The position numbers and the translations under genes were made by a program. This document shows positions 1-6,613 of a stretch of DNA of 7,001 nt, in pieces (the first letter of the stretch is position 1; each line of letters starts with the position of its first letter). Origin of the DNA: Veillonellaceae bacterium SB90 (lineage in GTDB: Bacteria; Bacillota; Negativicutes; Selenomonadales; Selenomonadaceae); contig CABJCJ010000048.1 of the NCBI GenBank assembly GCA_902364065.1, positions 1 through 7,001 on the forward strand, given 5' to 3'. Below the pieces are notes generated by a model. That model searched no databases, had not been told where the DNA came from, and was given only the letters and a program-made list of their open reading frames with translations.

Positions 1-71
1 CCCTCGATGGAAACACCGCGCACATCGCTGCCATTGGCCAGTTTCAAGAAAGCTCGTTCCGAAATACACAT
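1..71 (-). CDS. Phosphohexomutase (phosphomannomutase/phosphoglucomutase family), N-terminal fragment
   Basis: The window holds only the first 23 codons; the gene runs off the left edge. The peptide begins MCISERAFLKLANGSDVRGV and continues SIEG. The LANGSDVRGV stretch is the N-terminal signature of one subfamily of alpha-D-phosphohexomutases, enzymes that move phosphate between O1 and O6 of hexose phosphates through a phosphoserine. The phosphoserine loop lies outside the window. The ATG at 71 is chosen because AGAGG sits seven bases upstream on the minus strand. It starts 29 bases after the deoR stop with no convincing terminator between, so the two genes may share a transcript. Whether glucose or mannose phosphate is the substrate cannot be told from this piece. 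A gene of the same family ends at the other side of the window. Confidence 0.75.
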   Translation of the reverse strand, partial: MCISERAFLKLANGSDVRGVSIE

Positions 72-100
72 AAAAAAGCCTCTTTTCTTATTTGTTGCGA

Positions 101-946
101 TTACTCATTGGACTCATGTCTTTTTTCTTCATCGTTACAGGGACATATACGGACGTTGATACCACTTTTCTGGTATTTGCGCAAAAGTCTAGCATCGATC
201 TTATCATCTGTCAGAAGAACATCTATCTTTTCTGCTGGCAGAAAACTAGAGGACGATACGCGCTCCAGTTTGGAAGAATCCAGCATGGCTACAATATGCT
301 TGCATCGTTCCAACATGCATTTTTTCAATTCAACTTCATAAATATCGAAGTCTGTCAGCCCTTCTTTCTCTGTAAAGCCATTGGCTGAAACAAATGCAAT
401 ATCGACATTGAGATGATTCAAAATATCTGCGCCGATTACCCCTTCCACAAAGCCGGATGTTTTGCTGACAAACCCGCCAATGATAACGGTATCCACATTA
501 GGTGCATCCTTAAGATGAAACATTGTATAGATACCATTTGTTACTACCAAAAGCTTATTGAACGGCAATAACTTTTTAGCTAAGGTCAAAGTTGTGGAGC
601 TGGCATCCAACAGTATGCACTGATTATCACGGATATAAGATAATGCAACATTTGCAATTGCTTCCTTTTGCATCTTATGCTGCATTTCACGGCGCTGAAA
701 ACGAAAATGATTTGATTCGATATAATCAGGAATCAATACAGCCTCTGATTTTGAACTCTTTTGCTCAACTATTCTGGCTGCACCGCCATGAACCTTCTGG
801 ATAAGCCCCTGTCGCGCCATATAATTCAGGTCATTCCGCACAGTCGAAGGCGATGCCCCGAGCAAATCGCAAAGTTCCGTTGTCTTGACAGATCCTTTTT
901 CCATCACAATCTGCTGTATCTTTTCTCTACGGTTTATCGCAAACAT
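101..946 (-). CDS. DeoR-family transcriptional regulator
   Basis: A 281-residue protein of usual DeoR-family length. An N-terminal winged helix-turn-helix covers about residues 5-58, with the recognition helix in LLGASPSTVRNDLNYMARQG and the wing motif KVHGGA. A DeoR C-terminal sugar-phosphate sensor domain follows at about 90-260, with the family landmarks DASSTT (114-119), TNG (136-138), IGG (156-158), ANGF (188-191) and DSSK (223-226). Members typically repress sugar catabolic operons and are released by a phosphorylated sugar intermediate. The ATG at 946 has AAAGGA six bases upstream. It lies downstream of the catabolic operon, separated by a terminator and 169 bases, so it probably has its own promoter. 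I infer that it controls the pdxA2 operon; the likely inducer would be a three- or four-carbon phosphate. Brucella erythritol loci also pair a DeoR regulator with TIM- and RpiB-like isomerases. Confidence 0.93.
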   Translation of the reverse strand: MFAINRREKIQQIVMEKGSVKTTELCDLLGASPSTVRNDLNYMARQGLIQKVHGGAARIVEQKSSKSEAVLIPDYIESNHFRFQRREMQHKMQKEAIANVALSYIRDNQCILLDASSTTLTLAKKLLPFNKLLVVTNGIYTMFHLKDAPNVDTVIIGGFVSKTSGFVEGVIGADILNHLNVDIAFVSANGFTEKEGLTDFDIYEVELKKCMLERCKHIVAMLDSSKLERVSSSSFLPAEKIDVLLTDDKIDARLLRKYQKSGINVRICPCNDEEKRHESNE

Positions 947-979
947 AACGTATCCTTTCCAATCTTAGCGGGAAGTTAT

Positions 980-1002
980 ATAGATTCACACAGAAAATCT
1001 AT
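980..1002. promoter_or_regulatory. Candidate operator: inverted repeat upstream of deoR
   Basis: ATAGATT (980-986) and AATCTAT (996-1002) form a perfect 7-base inverted repeat around a 9-base centre. A further AATCTTA lies at 961-967, so AATCT at 961 and AGATT at 982 form a second, wider pair. A -10-like TAGAAT on the minus strand (1019-1014) would place the start of transcription just before the repeat; I found no good -35. The position suits autoregulation. The half-site AATCT/AGATT also occurs in the palindrome upstream of pdxA2, though with different spacing. Binding is inference. Confidence 0.4.
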
Positions 1003-1062
1003 CTTTCTTGATTATTCTACAATAGCTTATCCGAAAAAGGAAGCCAAAAAACGATAAACAAC

Positions 1063-1103
1063 AAAAAAGGAAGGACTATCGCCATATTCAGCGAGTTCCT
1101 TCC
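1063..1103 (-). terminator. Rho-independent terminator of the pdxA2-to-TIM operon
   Basis: Read on the minus strand, GGAAGGA (1103-1097) pairs with TCCTTCC (1075-1069). Inside, CT pairs with AG and CGC with GCG, with small bulges, and six T residues follow (1068-1063). It starts about a dozen bases after the TAA of the TIM-family gene and separates the operon from deoR. Confidence 0.85.
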
Positions 1104-1115
1104 TCTTTACCGGAT

Positions 1116-1919
1116 TTATCCTTCTGTCGATAAACGCTTCAGGCAGGAACGTATCAATGTATTGAATGGTCCTGCATTCCATGCACTCCGTCCGACAAAA
1201 AGTCCATCAATAGAGTCCTGGGCAATGAGCGGTTCCGCATTTTGAGGATTAACGCTGCCACCATACAAGACAGGGATACGGTTGCCAAGTTCACCAAAAA
1301 GATCTACTAAGCAAGCTTTGATGACACGATGCTTTTCTTCTGCATACTCGACACTGGCAGGTTTGCCATTGACACCGATTGCCCACACTGGCTCATATGC
1401 CACGCGAATTTTGGGCTCACCCTCCAGCAGTTGCTCTGCCATGGCGCTTGTAATACCGTGGAAGCCGGCAATCAGCTGTGTACGCAGCACTTCATCACTT
1501 AAGCCATATTCTTTTTCTTCTTCCGTTTCGCCAATGCACAGCAGGGCATCCAGATGATGCTGAATGGCACAGAGCACTTTTTTATTCTCTTCCTGGTCCG
1601 TTTCACGGAAAACATGACGCCGTTCCGAATGGCCGATCATGACCATATCCAGCCCCAGTTCATTCAACATCAGCGGACTGATTTCACCCGTAAACTGACC
1701 CTGCTCTTCCCATCCCATATTCTGGGCTCCCAGGCGCACCAACGACCGGTTTTCGATTTTTACTGCATCCGGCAGGGAGGTATAGGAAGGAATTACAAAG
1801 AGCTCGATCTTGCTGCGGTCCAAATCCTTGGTCAGTTCTGTCAGTTCATTCAGATACGATACAGTATCCTGGATGTTTTTATACATCTTGAGATTGGTCC
1901 CAAAATATACTTTATCCAT
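1116..1919 (-). CDS. Triosephosphate isomerase family protein, probably L-erythrulose-1-phosphate isomerase (LerI/EryH-like)
   Basis: A 267-residue TIM barrel. Catalytic landmarks are intact: N9 and K11 in GTNLKMYK (7-14), H97 in IGHSERR, E176 in YEPVWAIG and the phosphate motif YGGSV (219-223). Two regions differ from housekeeping TIM. Flexible loop 6 reads AIGVNGKPASVEYAEEKH, one residue longer than the usual AIGTGK-type loop, and the C-terminal phosphate loop reads DGLFVGRSAW where GG is usual. From memory of the family, these traits resemble the LerI/EryH isomerases that convert L-erythrulose 1-phosphate to D-erythrulose 4-phosphate. The adjacent RpiB-type gene matches the known EryH-EryI pairing. 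The ATG at 1919 is preferred because AGGTGG lies five bases upstream; a GTG at 1928 has only AAGG three bases upstream. Last gene of the operon, 14 bases after rpiB. Conversion of operon-made DHAP to glyceraldehyde 3-phosphate remains a live alternative. Confidence 0.85.
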   Translation of the reverse strand: MDKVYFGTNLKMYKNIQDTVSYLNELTELTKDLDRSKIELFVIPSYTSLPDAVKIENRSLVRLGAQNMGWEEQGQFTGEISPLMLNELGLDMVMIGHSERRHVFRETDQEENKKVLCAIQHHLDALLCIGETEEEKEYGLSDEVLRTQLIAGFHGITSAMAEQLLEGEPKIRVAYEPVWAIGVNGKPASVEYAEEKHRVIKACLVDLFGELGNRIPVLYGGSVNPQNAEPLIAQDSIDGLFVGRSAWNAGPFNTLIRSCLKRLSTEG

Positions 1920-1933
1920 ATCTGCCACCTGCC

Positions 1934-2371
1934 TTAACGTGCATTATCGTATTCGTTAATCGCGTCTACTTTCTTGCCAGAACGCTCGTTATACGTATAC
2001 TCGCAGGAGAGATAGGCCTCAATCAGATCTTTAGCCAGCATATTGCCCGTCACCTGGCAGCCCAGCGTGATGATATTGCAATCGTTGCTCAGGCAGGCAC
2101 GCTTGGCGGAATAGATATTGGTAATATTAGCAGCGCGAATGCCTTTTACTTTATTGGCGGCCAGCATGACGCCCAACCCCGTGCCACAGAACAGGATACC
2201 GCGATCAAAGTGGCCGGCTGCCACTTCCTCGCCAACTTTAGTTGCTACATGGGCATAGACTACATCTTCACTGCCAAAATCAACAACTTCATGACCAAGT
2301 CCTTTTACAAACTCTTTCATTTCCTGTTTGAATGCCTCTGCATTCGGATCGCATCCCATAGCAATCTTCAT
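1934..2371 (-). CDS. rpiB: RpiB/LacAB-family sugar-phosphate isomerase, probably D-erythrulose-4-phosphate isomerase (DerI/EryI-like)
   Basis: A 145-residue protein of normal RpiB length. The catalytic cysteine is C62 in FCGTGLG, followed by AANKVKGIRAA, and D8 is kept in GCDPNA. Aligned by eye with E. coli RpiB as I remember it, phosphate-contact H10 becomes P9, the ring-opening H99 becomes S95 (in YSAKRACLSND), R133 is kept as R130 and R137 becomes K134. Loss of the ring-opening histidine suits an open-chain substrate such as a tetrulose 4-phosphate better than ribose 5-phosphate, so I favour D-erythrulose 4-phosphate to D-erythrose 4-phosphate. The ATG at 2371 begins the conserved MKIAMGCD core and has GAAAGG ten bases upstream. 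The frame stays open to 2491, but that extension overlaps the upstream gene and lacks family residues. The gene lies 37 bases after the YcxB-like gene. Confidence 0.88.
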   Translation of the reverse strand: MKIAMGCDPNAEAFKQEMKEFVKGLGHEVVDFGSEDVVYAHVATKVGEEVAAGHFDRGILFCGTGLGVMLAANKVKGIRAANITNIYSAKRACLSNDCNIITLGCQVTGNMLAKDLIEAYLSCEYTYNERSGKKVDAINEYDNAR

Positions 2372-2408
2372 AATATCATAGCCTTTCTTGTTTGCGTTCA
2401 TTACTGGA

Positions 2409-2993
2409 TTATGCAAGTTCAGCAGTTTTTTTATCTGGCTTCTTCTGCTTTTCAGCCCGTTTACTGCGGCTGCGGCCAAGATTGATGGCAATCATCTGAT
2501 AGATGCTGCCAAATTTCGTGCCGAAGCTCTCCTTCGGGAAAATCAAGGCCTCGCCACCATCAACGTAAAGAATGATGGTCTTGGGAGCAACAGCAGCTCT
2601 CTCCACCTCTTCCCAGGCATAAAGCCGCGTGTTCTCGCCGCGTTCCACCTGTACGCCTTCCCCATCCACGAATGTGCAATGCATGGTCTGGCGCCACATA
2701 TCATCTTTCATTGCCCGGCGAGCTTTCCACTTCAGCTGCAAGGGCGTTGCTGCCAGGAAAATAACAGAGCTGACAAAAAAGAAGGCAAGTCCTTTCCCAT
2801 CGGAATATCCCATCCAATATGAGTAAACACCCAGAATGAAGATGGCAAAGCCGAGAATATTCGTCAAAAAACCACTCAGCTTTGAATACGCATGATAAAG
2901 AAAGAAGTCATATACGAGTTCCTCACGGAGCGTCACATCTATCGTTTCCCGCTCAGCGCAGGAAATCCTGTTTTCAACTGCTGCTTCCTGCAT
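2409..2993 (-). CDS. YcxB-like two-helix membrane protein of unknown function
   Basis: A 194-residue protein counted from ATG 2993 (a TTG at 2999 is an alternative). An N-terminal polar stretch of about 40 residues precedes two predicted membrane helices at about 42-62 and 69-86. Then come a basic patch (KWKARRAM) and a cytosolic-looking beta domain with YAWEEVERAAV, a tight turn at YVDGGEA and the end motif IFPKESF (151-157). This order of two helices followed by W-containing strands and a PKxxF-like motif is typical of the YcxB-like family, whose role is not established. The tail is strongly lysine/arginine-rich (about 173-189). It starts nine bases after the permease stop, with its ribosome site lying across that stop, so translation is probably coupled. 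It might assist or monitor the transporter, but that is speculation. Confidence 0.75.
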   Translation of the reverse strand: MQEAAVENRISCAERETIDVTLREELVYDFFLYHAYSKLSGFLTNILGFAIFILGVYSYWMGYSDGKGLAFFFVSSVIFLAATPLQLKWKARRAMKDDMWRQTMHCTFVDGEGVQVERGENTRLYAWEEVERAAVAPKTIILYVDGGEALIFPKESFGTKFGSIYQMIAINLGRSRSKRAEKQKKPDKKTAELA

Positions 2994-3002
2994 AATCAAT
3001 TC

Positions 3003-4043
3003 TCACTTTCCAGCTGCCAGACGTACAGCTTTATCATGGGCCCAGCCGCCAGGACCGTAAATACCCATCTGATGATTCATCATATACTTATCAAAGGCTG
3101 CCGTAATGAACGGGCAGAGCGCCAGCGTGATAATCGATGCCGTCGCGCACTGTGCCGTAGCCGTAGCAACTTCCGGCAGATAAGTCGGATCAGCTTCACC
3201 AACAGCAGCCGGCGTCATTGCGGAGTTCAATGCCGTCGTACCAATAGCAGCACCCATGGCGTTGCGCTCTTTGCGCGGCAGCAGAAGGTTGATAACGAAG
3301 AAGAACAGAACTGCCGTAGCAGCGCTGAGGAGGCCGAGGACAAGGCCGCTGGCACCAGCCGTAAGGATGGTAGCAAGATCCGTCTTGGCACCGATGGAAA
3401 TCGTCATGAAGAACGTAACAATCGGCTGTGCAACTTTGCAGGTCTTACGGAAATCGAGGTCCAGGTTGCCCCAGACAAAGCCTATCAGGAGCGGAATCAA
3501 TACAGCTACCAGGGTAGCAAGCGGAATATTTGCCAAGCCGGTTGCACCGAGAGCCACCAGCGTGAAGAACGGACCATCATTCAAGGACAGGATGGAAATA
3601 GCACCCGTATCGGTCGCATTACCAAACTGAGAGGAAAGAGATATGTACAGCGAACCATTGGAGTTCGTGATCGCCGCAATAAATACGAACGGCGCAATGC
3701 CCAGGAAGCCTTCTGGACCGCACAGTTTGCCGACCAAGACGCCAATCAACACGCCGAGCAGGAATTTGACACCTGTCATAATGCAGCCTTTGTAAAGAGG
3801 CATACCAACCTGCTTGATATCGATCATAGAGCCGCAAACGATGAGGAAGAAGCCCATCATGCAGGCATTACCATTATAAAATAGTGCTGTTACATAACCA
3901 CCGATTTGGAAAAACTGCGGGAAAAGTGTTGCAATCACAACGGCGATAACCAAGGGGATGATAACCAGTCCGCCTGGCATATCTGACATCTTTTGCAGAA
4001 TAGGGATATTCAATCTGCCTTTATCCTTTTTTTCTTCTGCCAT
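3003..4043 (-). CDS. kdgT: 2-keto-3-deoxygluconate permease (KdgT) family transporter, probably for a four-carbon sugar acid
   Basis: A 346-residue hydrophobic protein with about ten predicted membrane segments. KdgT-family landmarks are MPGGLVIIPL (22-31), TNSNGSLYISLSSQFGN (126-142), SILSLNDGPFFT (150-161) and the polar stretch TALNSAMTPAAVGEADP (270-286). E. coli KdgT takes up 2-keto-3-deoxygluconate by cation symport. Here the gene sits between a tetronate-type kinase and two tetrose-phosphate isomerases, with no KDG kinase or KDPG aldolase, so the cargo is more likely D-threonate or D-erythronate. From memory, a KdgT-DUF1537-PdxA2 trio also occurs in Salmonella. A strong AGGAGG lies nine bases before the ATG at 4043. 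It begins 67 bases after dtnK and is the only solute transporter in the window. Inner-membrane location is inferred from composition. Confidence 0.9.
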   Translation of the reverse strand: MAEEKKDKGRLNIPILQKMSDMPGGLVIIPLVIAVVIATLFPQFFQIGGYVTALFYNGNACMMGFFLIVCGSMIDIKQVGMPLYKGCIMTGVKFLLGVLIGVLVGKLCGPEGFLGIAPFVFIAAITNSNGSLYISLSSQFGNATDTGAISILSLNDGPFFTLVALGATGLANIPLATLVAVLIPLLIGFVWGNLDLDFRKTCKVAQPIVTFFMTISIGAKTDLATILTAGASGLVLGLLSAATAVLFFFVINLLLPRKERNAMGAAIGTTALNSAMTPAAVGEADPTYLPEVATATAQCATASIITLALCPFITAAFDKYMMNHQMGIYGPGGWAHDKAVRLAAGK

Positions 4044-4098
4044 TACTGTACGCCTCCTAGTAATGAATAATACTTTTCACGGTTTTCATCAGATTCCG

Positions 4099-4114
4099 AT
4101 AAGCAACTGCTTAT
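4099..4114. repeat. Small inverted repeat across the dtnK stop codon
   Basis: ATAAGCA (4099-4105) and TGCTTAT (4108-4114) form a perfect 7-base inverted repeat with a two-base centre that includes the TAA of dtnK. No T-tract follows on the minus strand, so it is not a standard terminator. It could be a weak mRNA hairpin in the dtnK-kdgT gap that affects message stability, or chance. Confidence 0.35.
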
Positions 4115-5457
4115 GCTTTGCGAGATGCTTCGAGCATCAGACGGTCAACGATTTCGATTGCCGAGGAATTCGTACCGGTCAGGCCGCCTTTACCGACAAT
4201 CGGCATGCCGCCATATTCGCCGATTAAACGGCCGATATCCGTCTGTGGGATGACATAATCCAAAACCTCCAGACATTCAACGCCGAGCATGGCGCAAACG
4301 TTGACCATCGTATCGCCGCCGGTCGCATAGATACCAGCAATCTTATCCCGTGAAACTCTTGCCATGATACGGGAAATAATCATGCCCAGACCAGCATTGA
4401 TCTGATTGGCTGCCGTCCCCTGCTCATAACCGTATTTCCTGTCTTCCTCATCGAGATTCAGCAGGATGCCATGCAACGCCGTTTCAAACAAGATGGAACG
4501 AGGCTGTTCATACTGTTCCAGCAGGATGCAGGCTGCATCAACAGCACGATTGACCTCATCCACCGCTGTGCGACCGCCTTCGATGAGAAGTTTCGGATCA
4601 ACAGGAATCCTCACGTTGCGTTCATCACTCGTCAGAACTTCCATCTGTTTCTTCGTCACCGACGTGGCACTGCCGGCAGCAATCAACACCGTACGATTTT
4701 CAACAGGAGGACCAGCTGGGATATTGGGCTTCTCTTCTTGGATAAGACCTCTTACATAAGCAAGTTTCGAAGTAAAGGGACCCGGATCAACAGCCAGGAC
4801 ATTCCAACCGAGTGCAACACAAGCTTTAGCAATCTCCGTTACATCATCAATGCTGATTGCATCGACGACAATAACGCGGCATCCTTCTTTTCTCTTCTTG
4901 TCCAGTGCCGTGAGAATCGCTTTTTCGCCATTCAGCACATCTTCCAATTCTACCAGACCGACACGATGTGCAGTTTGCGCTGCTAAAAGACGCGGTACAT
5001 AATTTTCCGTAACCGGCGTCCGTACATCCTGAGCAACCGGCGTGCGAATCAGAGCCGTACCGTCAATAACGGAGTAACCGCCTACGACAATGCGCCGCGA
5101 CTGCGGCATGGCCGGTACGACTACCGCAACGGAATCCTCACCGATTTCATCCAGCATGGAGTCAATCTCAAAGCCGATGCCGCCGCGCAGCGTCGTATCA
5201 ATGCGCTTCGTAAAGTAGCGAACCCCCATCTTCTTCATGGCAACAGTCGCATCATGTACAAAGCCCTGAGCTTTGCCTTTCGGCAGAGCGCGACTGTTCG
5301 TACTGATGACGATAGCATCCAGCTTCAGGTCCCGTTCTTCACGAAGAGCTGCTTCTGCAGAGAAATACGCAACCGTCTTCGCTCCCGAACGTGCCAGCAG
5401 CACGCCGGTCGTTGTTGCACCAGTCAAATCATCTGCAACTACACCAATAAGTGGCAT
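4111..5457 (-). CDS. dtnK: Four-carbon acid sugar kinase (DUF1537 family), probably D-threonate 4-kinase
   Basis: A 448-residue kinase of the DUF1537 family, which phosphorylates O4 of tetronates and 2-oxo-tetronates with ATP. The N-terminal sugar-binding domain shows VVADDLTGA (6-14), STNSR (52-56) and KRIDTTLRGG (84-93). The C-terminal nucleotide-binding domain shows IYATGGDT (376-383) and GKGGLTG (422-428). With pdxA2 directly upstream, the known DtnK-PdxA2 route applies: D-threonate to 4-phospho-D-threonate to dihydroxyacetone phosphate. D-erythronate is a possible alternative because kinases of this family with different tetronate specificity look alike. The frame is open up to an ATG at 5487, but the ATG at 5457 is chosen. 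AAGGGGG lies seven bases before it, and the family core MPLIGVVADDLTGA starts there. It follows pdxA2 after 53 bases. Confidence 0.93.
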   Translation of the reverse strand: MPLIGVVADDLTGATTTGVLLARSGAKTVAYFSAEAALREERDLKLDAIVISTNSRALPKGKAQGFVHDATVAMKKMGVRYFTKRIDTTLRGGIGFEIDSMLDEIGEDSVAVVVPAMPQSRRIVVGGYSVIDGTALIRTPVAQDVRTPVTENYVPRLLAAQTAHRVGLVELEDVLNGEKAILTALDKKRKEGCRVIVVDAISIDDVTEIAKACVALGWNVLAVDPGPFTSKLAYVRGLIQEEKPNIPAGPPVENRTVLIAAGSATSVTKKQMEVLTSDERNVRIPVDPKLLIEGGRTAVDEVNRAVDAACILLEQYEQPRSILFETALHGILLNLDEEDRKYGYEQGTAANQINAGLGMIISRIMARVSRDKIAGIYATGGDTMVNVCAMLGVECLEVLDYVIPQTDIGRLIGEYGGMPIVGKGGLTGTNSSAIEIVDRLMLEASRKA

Positions 5458-5510
5458 GTCATGTCCCCCTTTTCCATACACATGCATAAAACAGCAAACA
5501 ACTTATTCCA

Positions 5511-6533
5511 TTACTTCTTATTGCTCCGTTCGTGTTTGAGAACGGCATATTCCGCACAAACTTTTGTCGATTCAATCAGGCTGACGCAATTGGCAATGCC
5601 TTTGCCGGCAATATCGAAAGCCGTACCATGATCCACCGAGCCACGAATGAAGGGCAGGCCCCAGGTAATCGTTACAGCCTTCTCAAAGTCCAGCGTCTTG
5701 CAGGCGATATGCCCCTGATCGTGATACATCGAGAGAATGGCGTTGAACTTGCCGGATTTGCCAATGTTGAAGATGGAATCTGCAGGGATAGGACCAACCG
5801 CATCAATACCCTCAGCCTGTGCAGCTTTAACGGCCGGAATAATCTCATCAATCTCCTCACGTCCGAACAGGCCATTGTCGCCATTATGCGGATTGATACC
5901 AGCTACCGCGATAACCGGACGCTCAATGCCAACACCTTTCAGTTCTTTATTGATATTCCGGATGAAATCAAGCACAACATCCTTCGTTGCAAAATGTACA
6001 GCATCAATCAGTGACAAGTGGCGGCTGACAAAGAATACTCTGAGCTTATGGCAGGAGAACATCGTCAGTGCATACGGCGAATGCGTGGCATGCTGATAAA
6101 TTTCCGTATGTCCCGGCTCTTTCACACCGATCAGCTTAATCGCCTGCTTGTTGATTGGCGACGTCGAAACGGCATCTACCTTGCCGGCCATACCCAGTTC
6201 AATCGATTTCATAATCCAATCGATAGCCATCTGACCAGCCAGCTTCTGTACCTTGCCCCATTCGATAGAAGCATCATCATACGGTCCCGTTTCCAGGATA
6301 TCGATTGTGCCGAGCTCATATTTGGCTTCTGCCGGATCAGATATCTTATTGATTTTAATATCTTTCTTCAGGACATCCGCCGCACGCTGAAGAATATACG
6401 CACTGCCAATAACAAAAGGCTTGCAGCAATCTGCGATTTCCTGACTCAGCATCGTACCAACAACAATTTCCGGTCCGATACCGGCTGGATCACCCATTGT
6501 AATTGCCATAACCGGTTTAAAATCTGACTGCAT
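5511..6533 (-). CDS. pdxA2: PdxA2: 4-phospho-D-threonate 3-dehydrogenase
   Basis: A 340-residue protein of the PdxA family, NAD-dependent metal-requiring dehydrogenases. TMGDPAGIGPE lies at 12-22. Three metal-binding histidines are present: H142 in PGHTE, H216 in NPHNGDNG and H271 in YHDQGH. The cofactor-side motif GLPFIRGSVDHGTAFDIAGKG spans 292-312. PdxA proper acts on 4-phosphohydroxy-L-threonine in vitamin B6 synthesis. Here no PdxJ or other B6 gene is present, and the gene is joined to a DUF1537 kinase, so the catabolic PdxA2 role fits. That role is oxidation of 4-phospho-D-threonate at C3 with loss of CO2, giving dihydroxyacetone phosphate. It is the first gene of the operon. The ATG at 6533 has AAGGGG eight bases upstream, and the predicted leader is about 78 bases. 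Confidence 0.92.
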   Translation of the reverse strand: MQSDFKPVMAITMGDPAGIGPEIVVGTMLSQEIADCCKPFVIGSAYILQRAADVLKKDIKINKISDPAEAKYELGTIDILETGPYDDASIEWGKVQKLAGQMAIDWIMKSIELGMAGKVDAVSTSPINKQAIKLIGVKEPGHTEIYQHATHSPYALTMFSCHKLRVFFVSRHLSLIDAVHFATKDVVLDFIRNINKELKGVGIERPVIAVAGINPHNGDNGLFGREEIDEIIPAVKAAQAEGIDAVGPIPADSIFNIGKSGKFNAILSMYHDQGHIACKTLDFEKAVTITWGLPFIRGSVDHGTAFDIAGKGIANCVSLIESTKVCAEYAVLKHERSNKK

Positions 6534-6597
6534 TTAACCCACCCCTTCATGAAACGACTATCATATCTTATTCTTTTCCGCACGCTTTCGCAATGCT

Positions 6598-6613
6598 TTG
6601 TTATCGTTTTCAA
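6598..6613 (-). promoter_or_regulatory. Candidate cre site (CcpA catabolite repression) at the operon start
   Basis: The minus strand reads TTGAAAACGATAACAA, which fits the cre consensus WTGNAARCGNWWWCAW at every position. It overlaps the transcription start predicted from the -10 box, a location where CcpA normally represses. This suggests the operon is shut off when preferred sugars are present. CcpA itself is not in the window. Confidence 0.65.

Noticed and set aside
74..86. AAAAG-AGG-CTTTT hairpin followed by T residues between deoR and the next gene
   Set aside because: The stem is only five base pairs, mostly A-T, and coincides with the ribosome site of the following gene, so it is unlikely to terminate transcription.
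2372..2491. Forty-residue N-terminal extension of the RpiB-family protein
   Set aside because: It overlaps the end of the YcxB-like gene in another frame, and RpiB proteins start at the MKIA-type strand encoded from 2371. The ATG at 2401 has no ribosome site.
2892..3884. Long plus-strand open frame of 330 codons
   Set aside because: It lies opposite the KdgT-family gene, has a low-complexity polar composition with no recognisable domain, and no ribosome site. It is a shadow of the permease.
5458..5487. Ten-codon N-terminal extension of the DUF1537 kinase from an ATG at 5487
   Set aside because: The extension has no family similarity and encodes the ribosome site itself; AAGGGGG is correctly placed for the ATG at 5457, where the conserved VVADDLTGA region begins.
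5511..6533. PdxA acting in vitamin B6 biosynthesis
   Set aside because: No pdxJ or other B6 gene is nearby and the gene is joined to a DUF1537 kinase and a sugar-acid permease, so the catabolic PdxA2 role is more likely. Sequence motifs alone do not separate the two.
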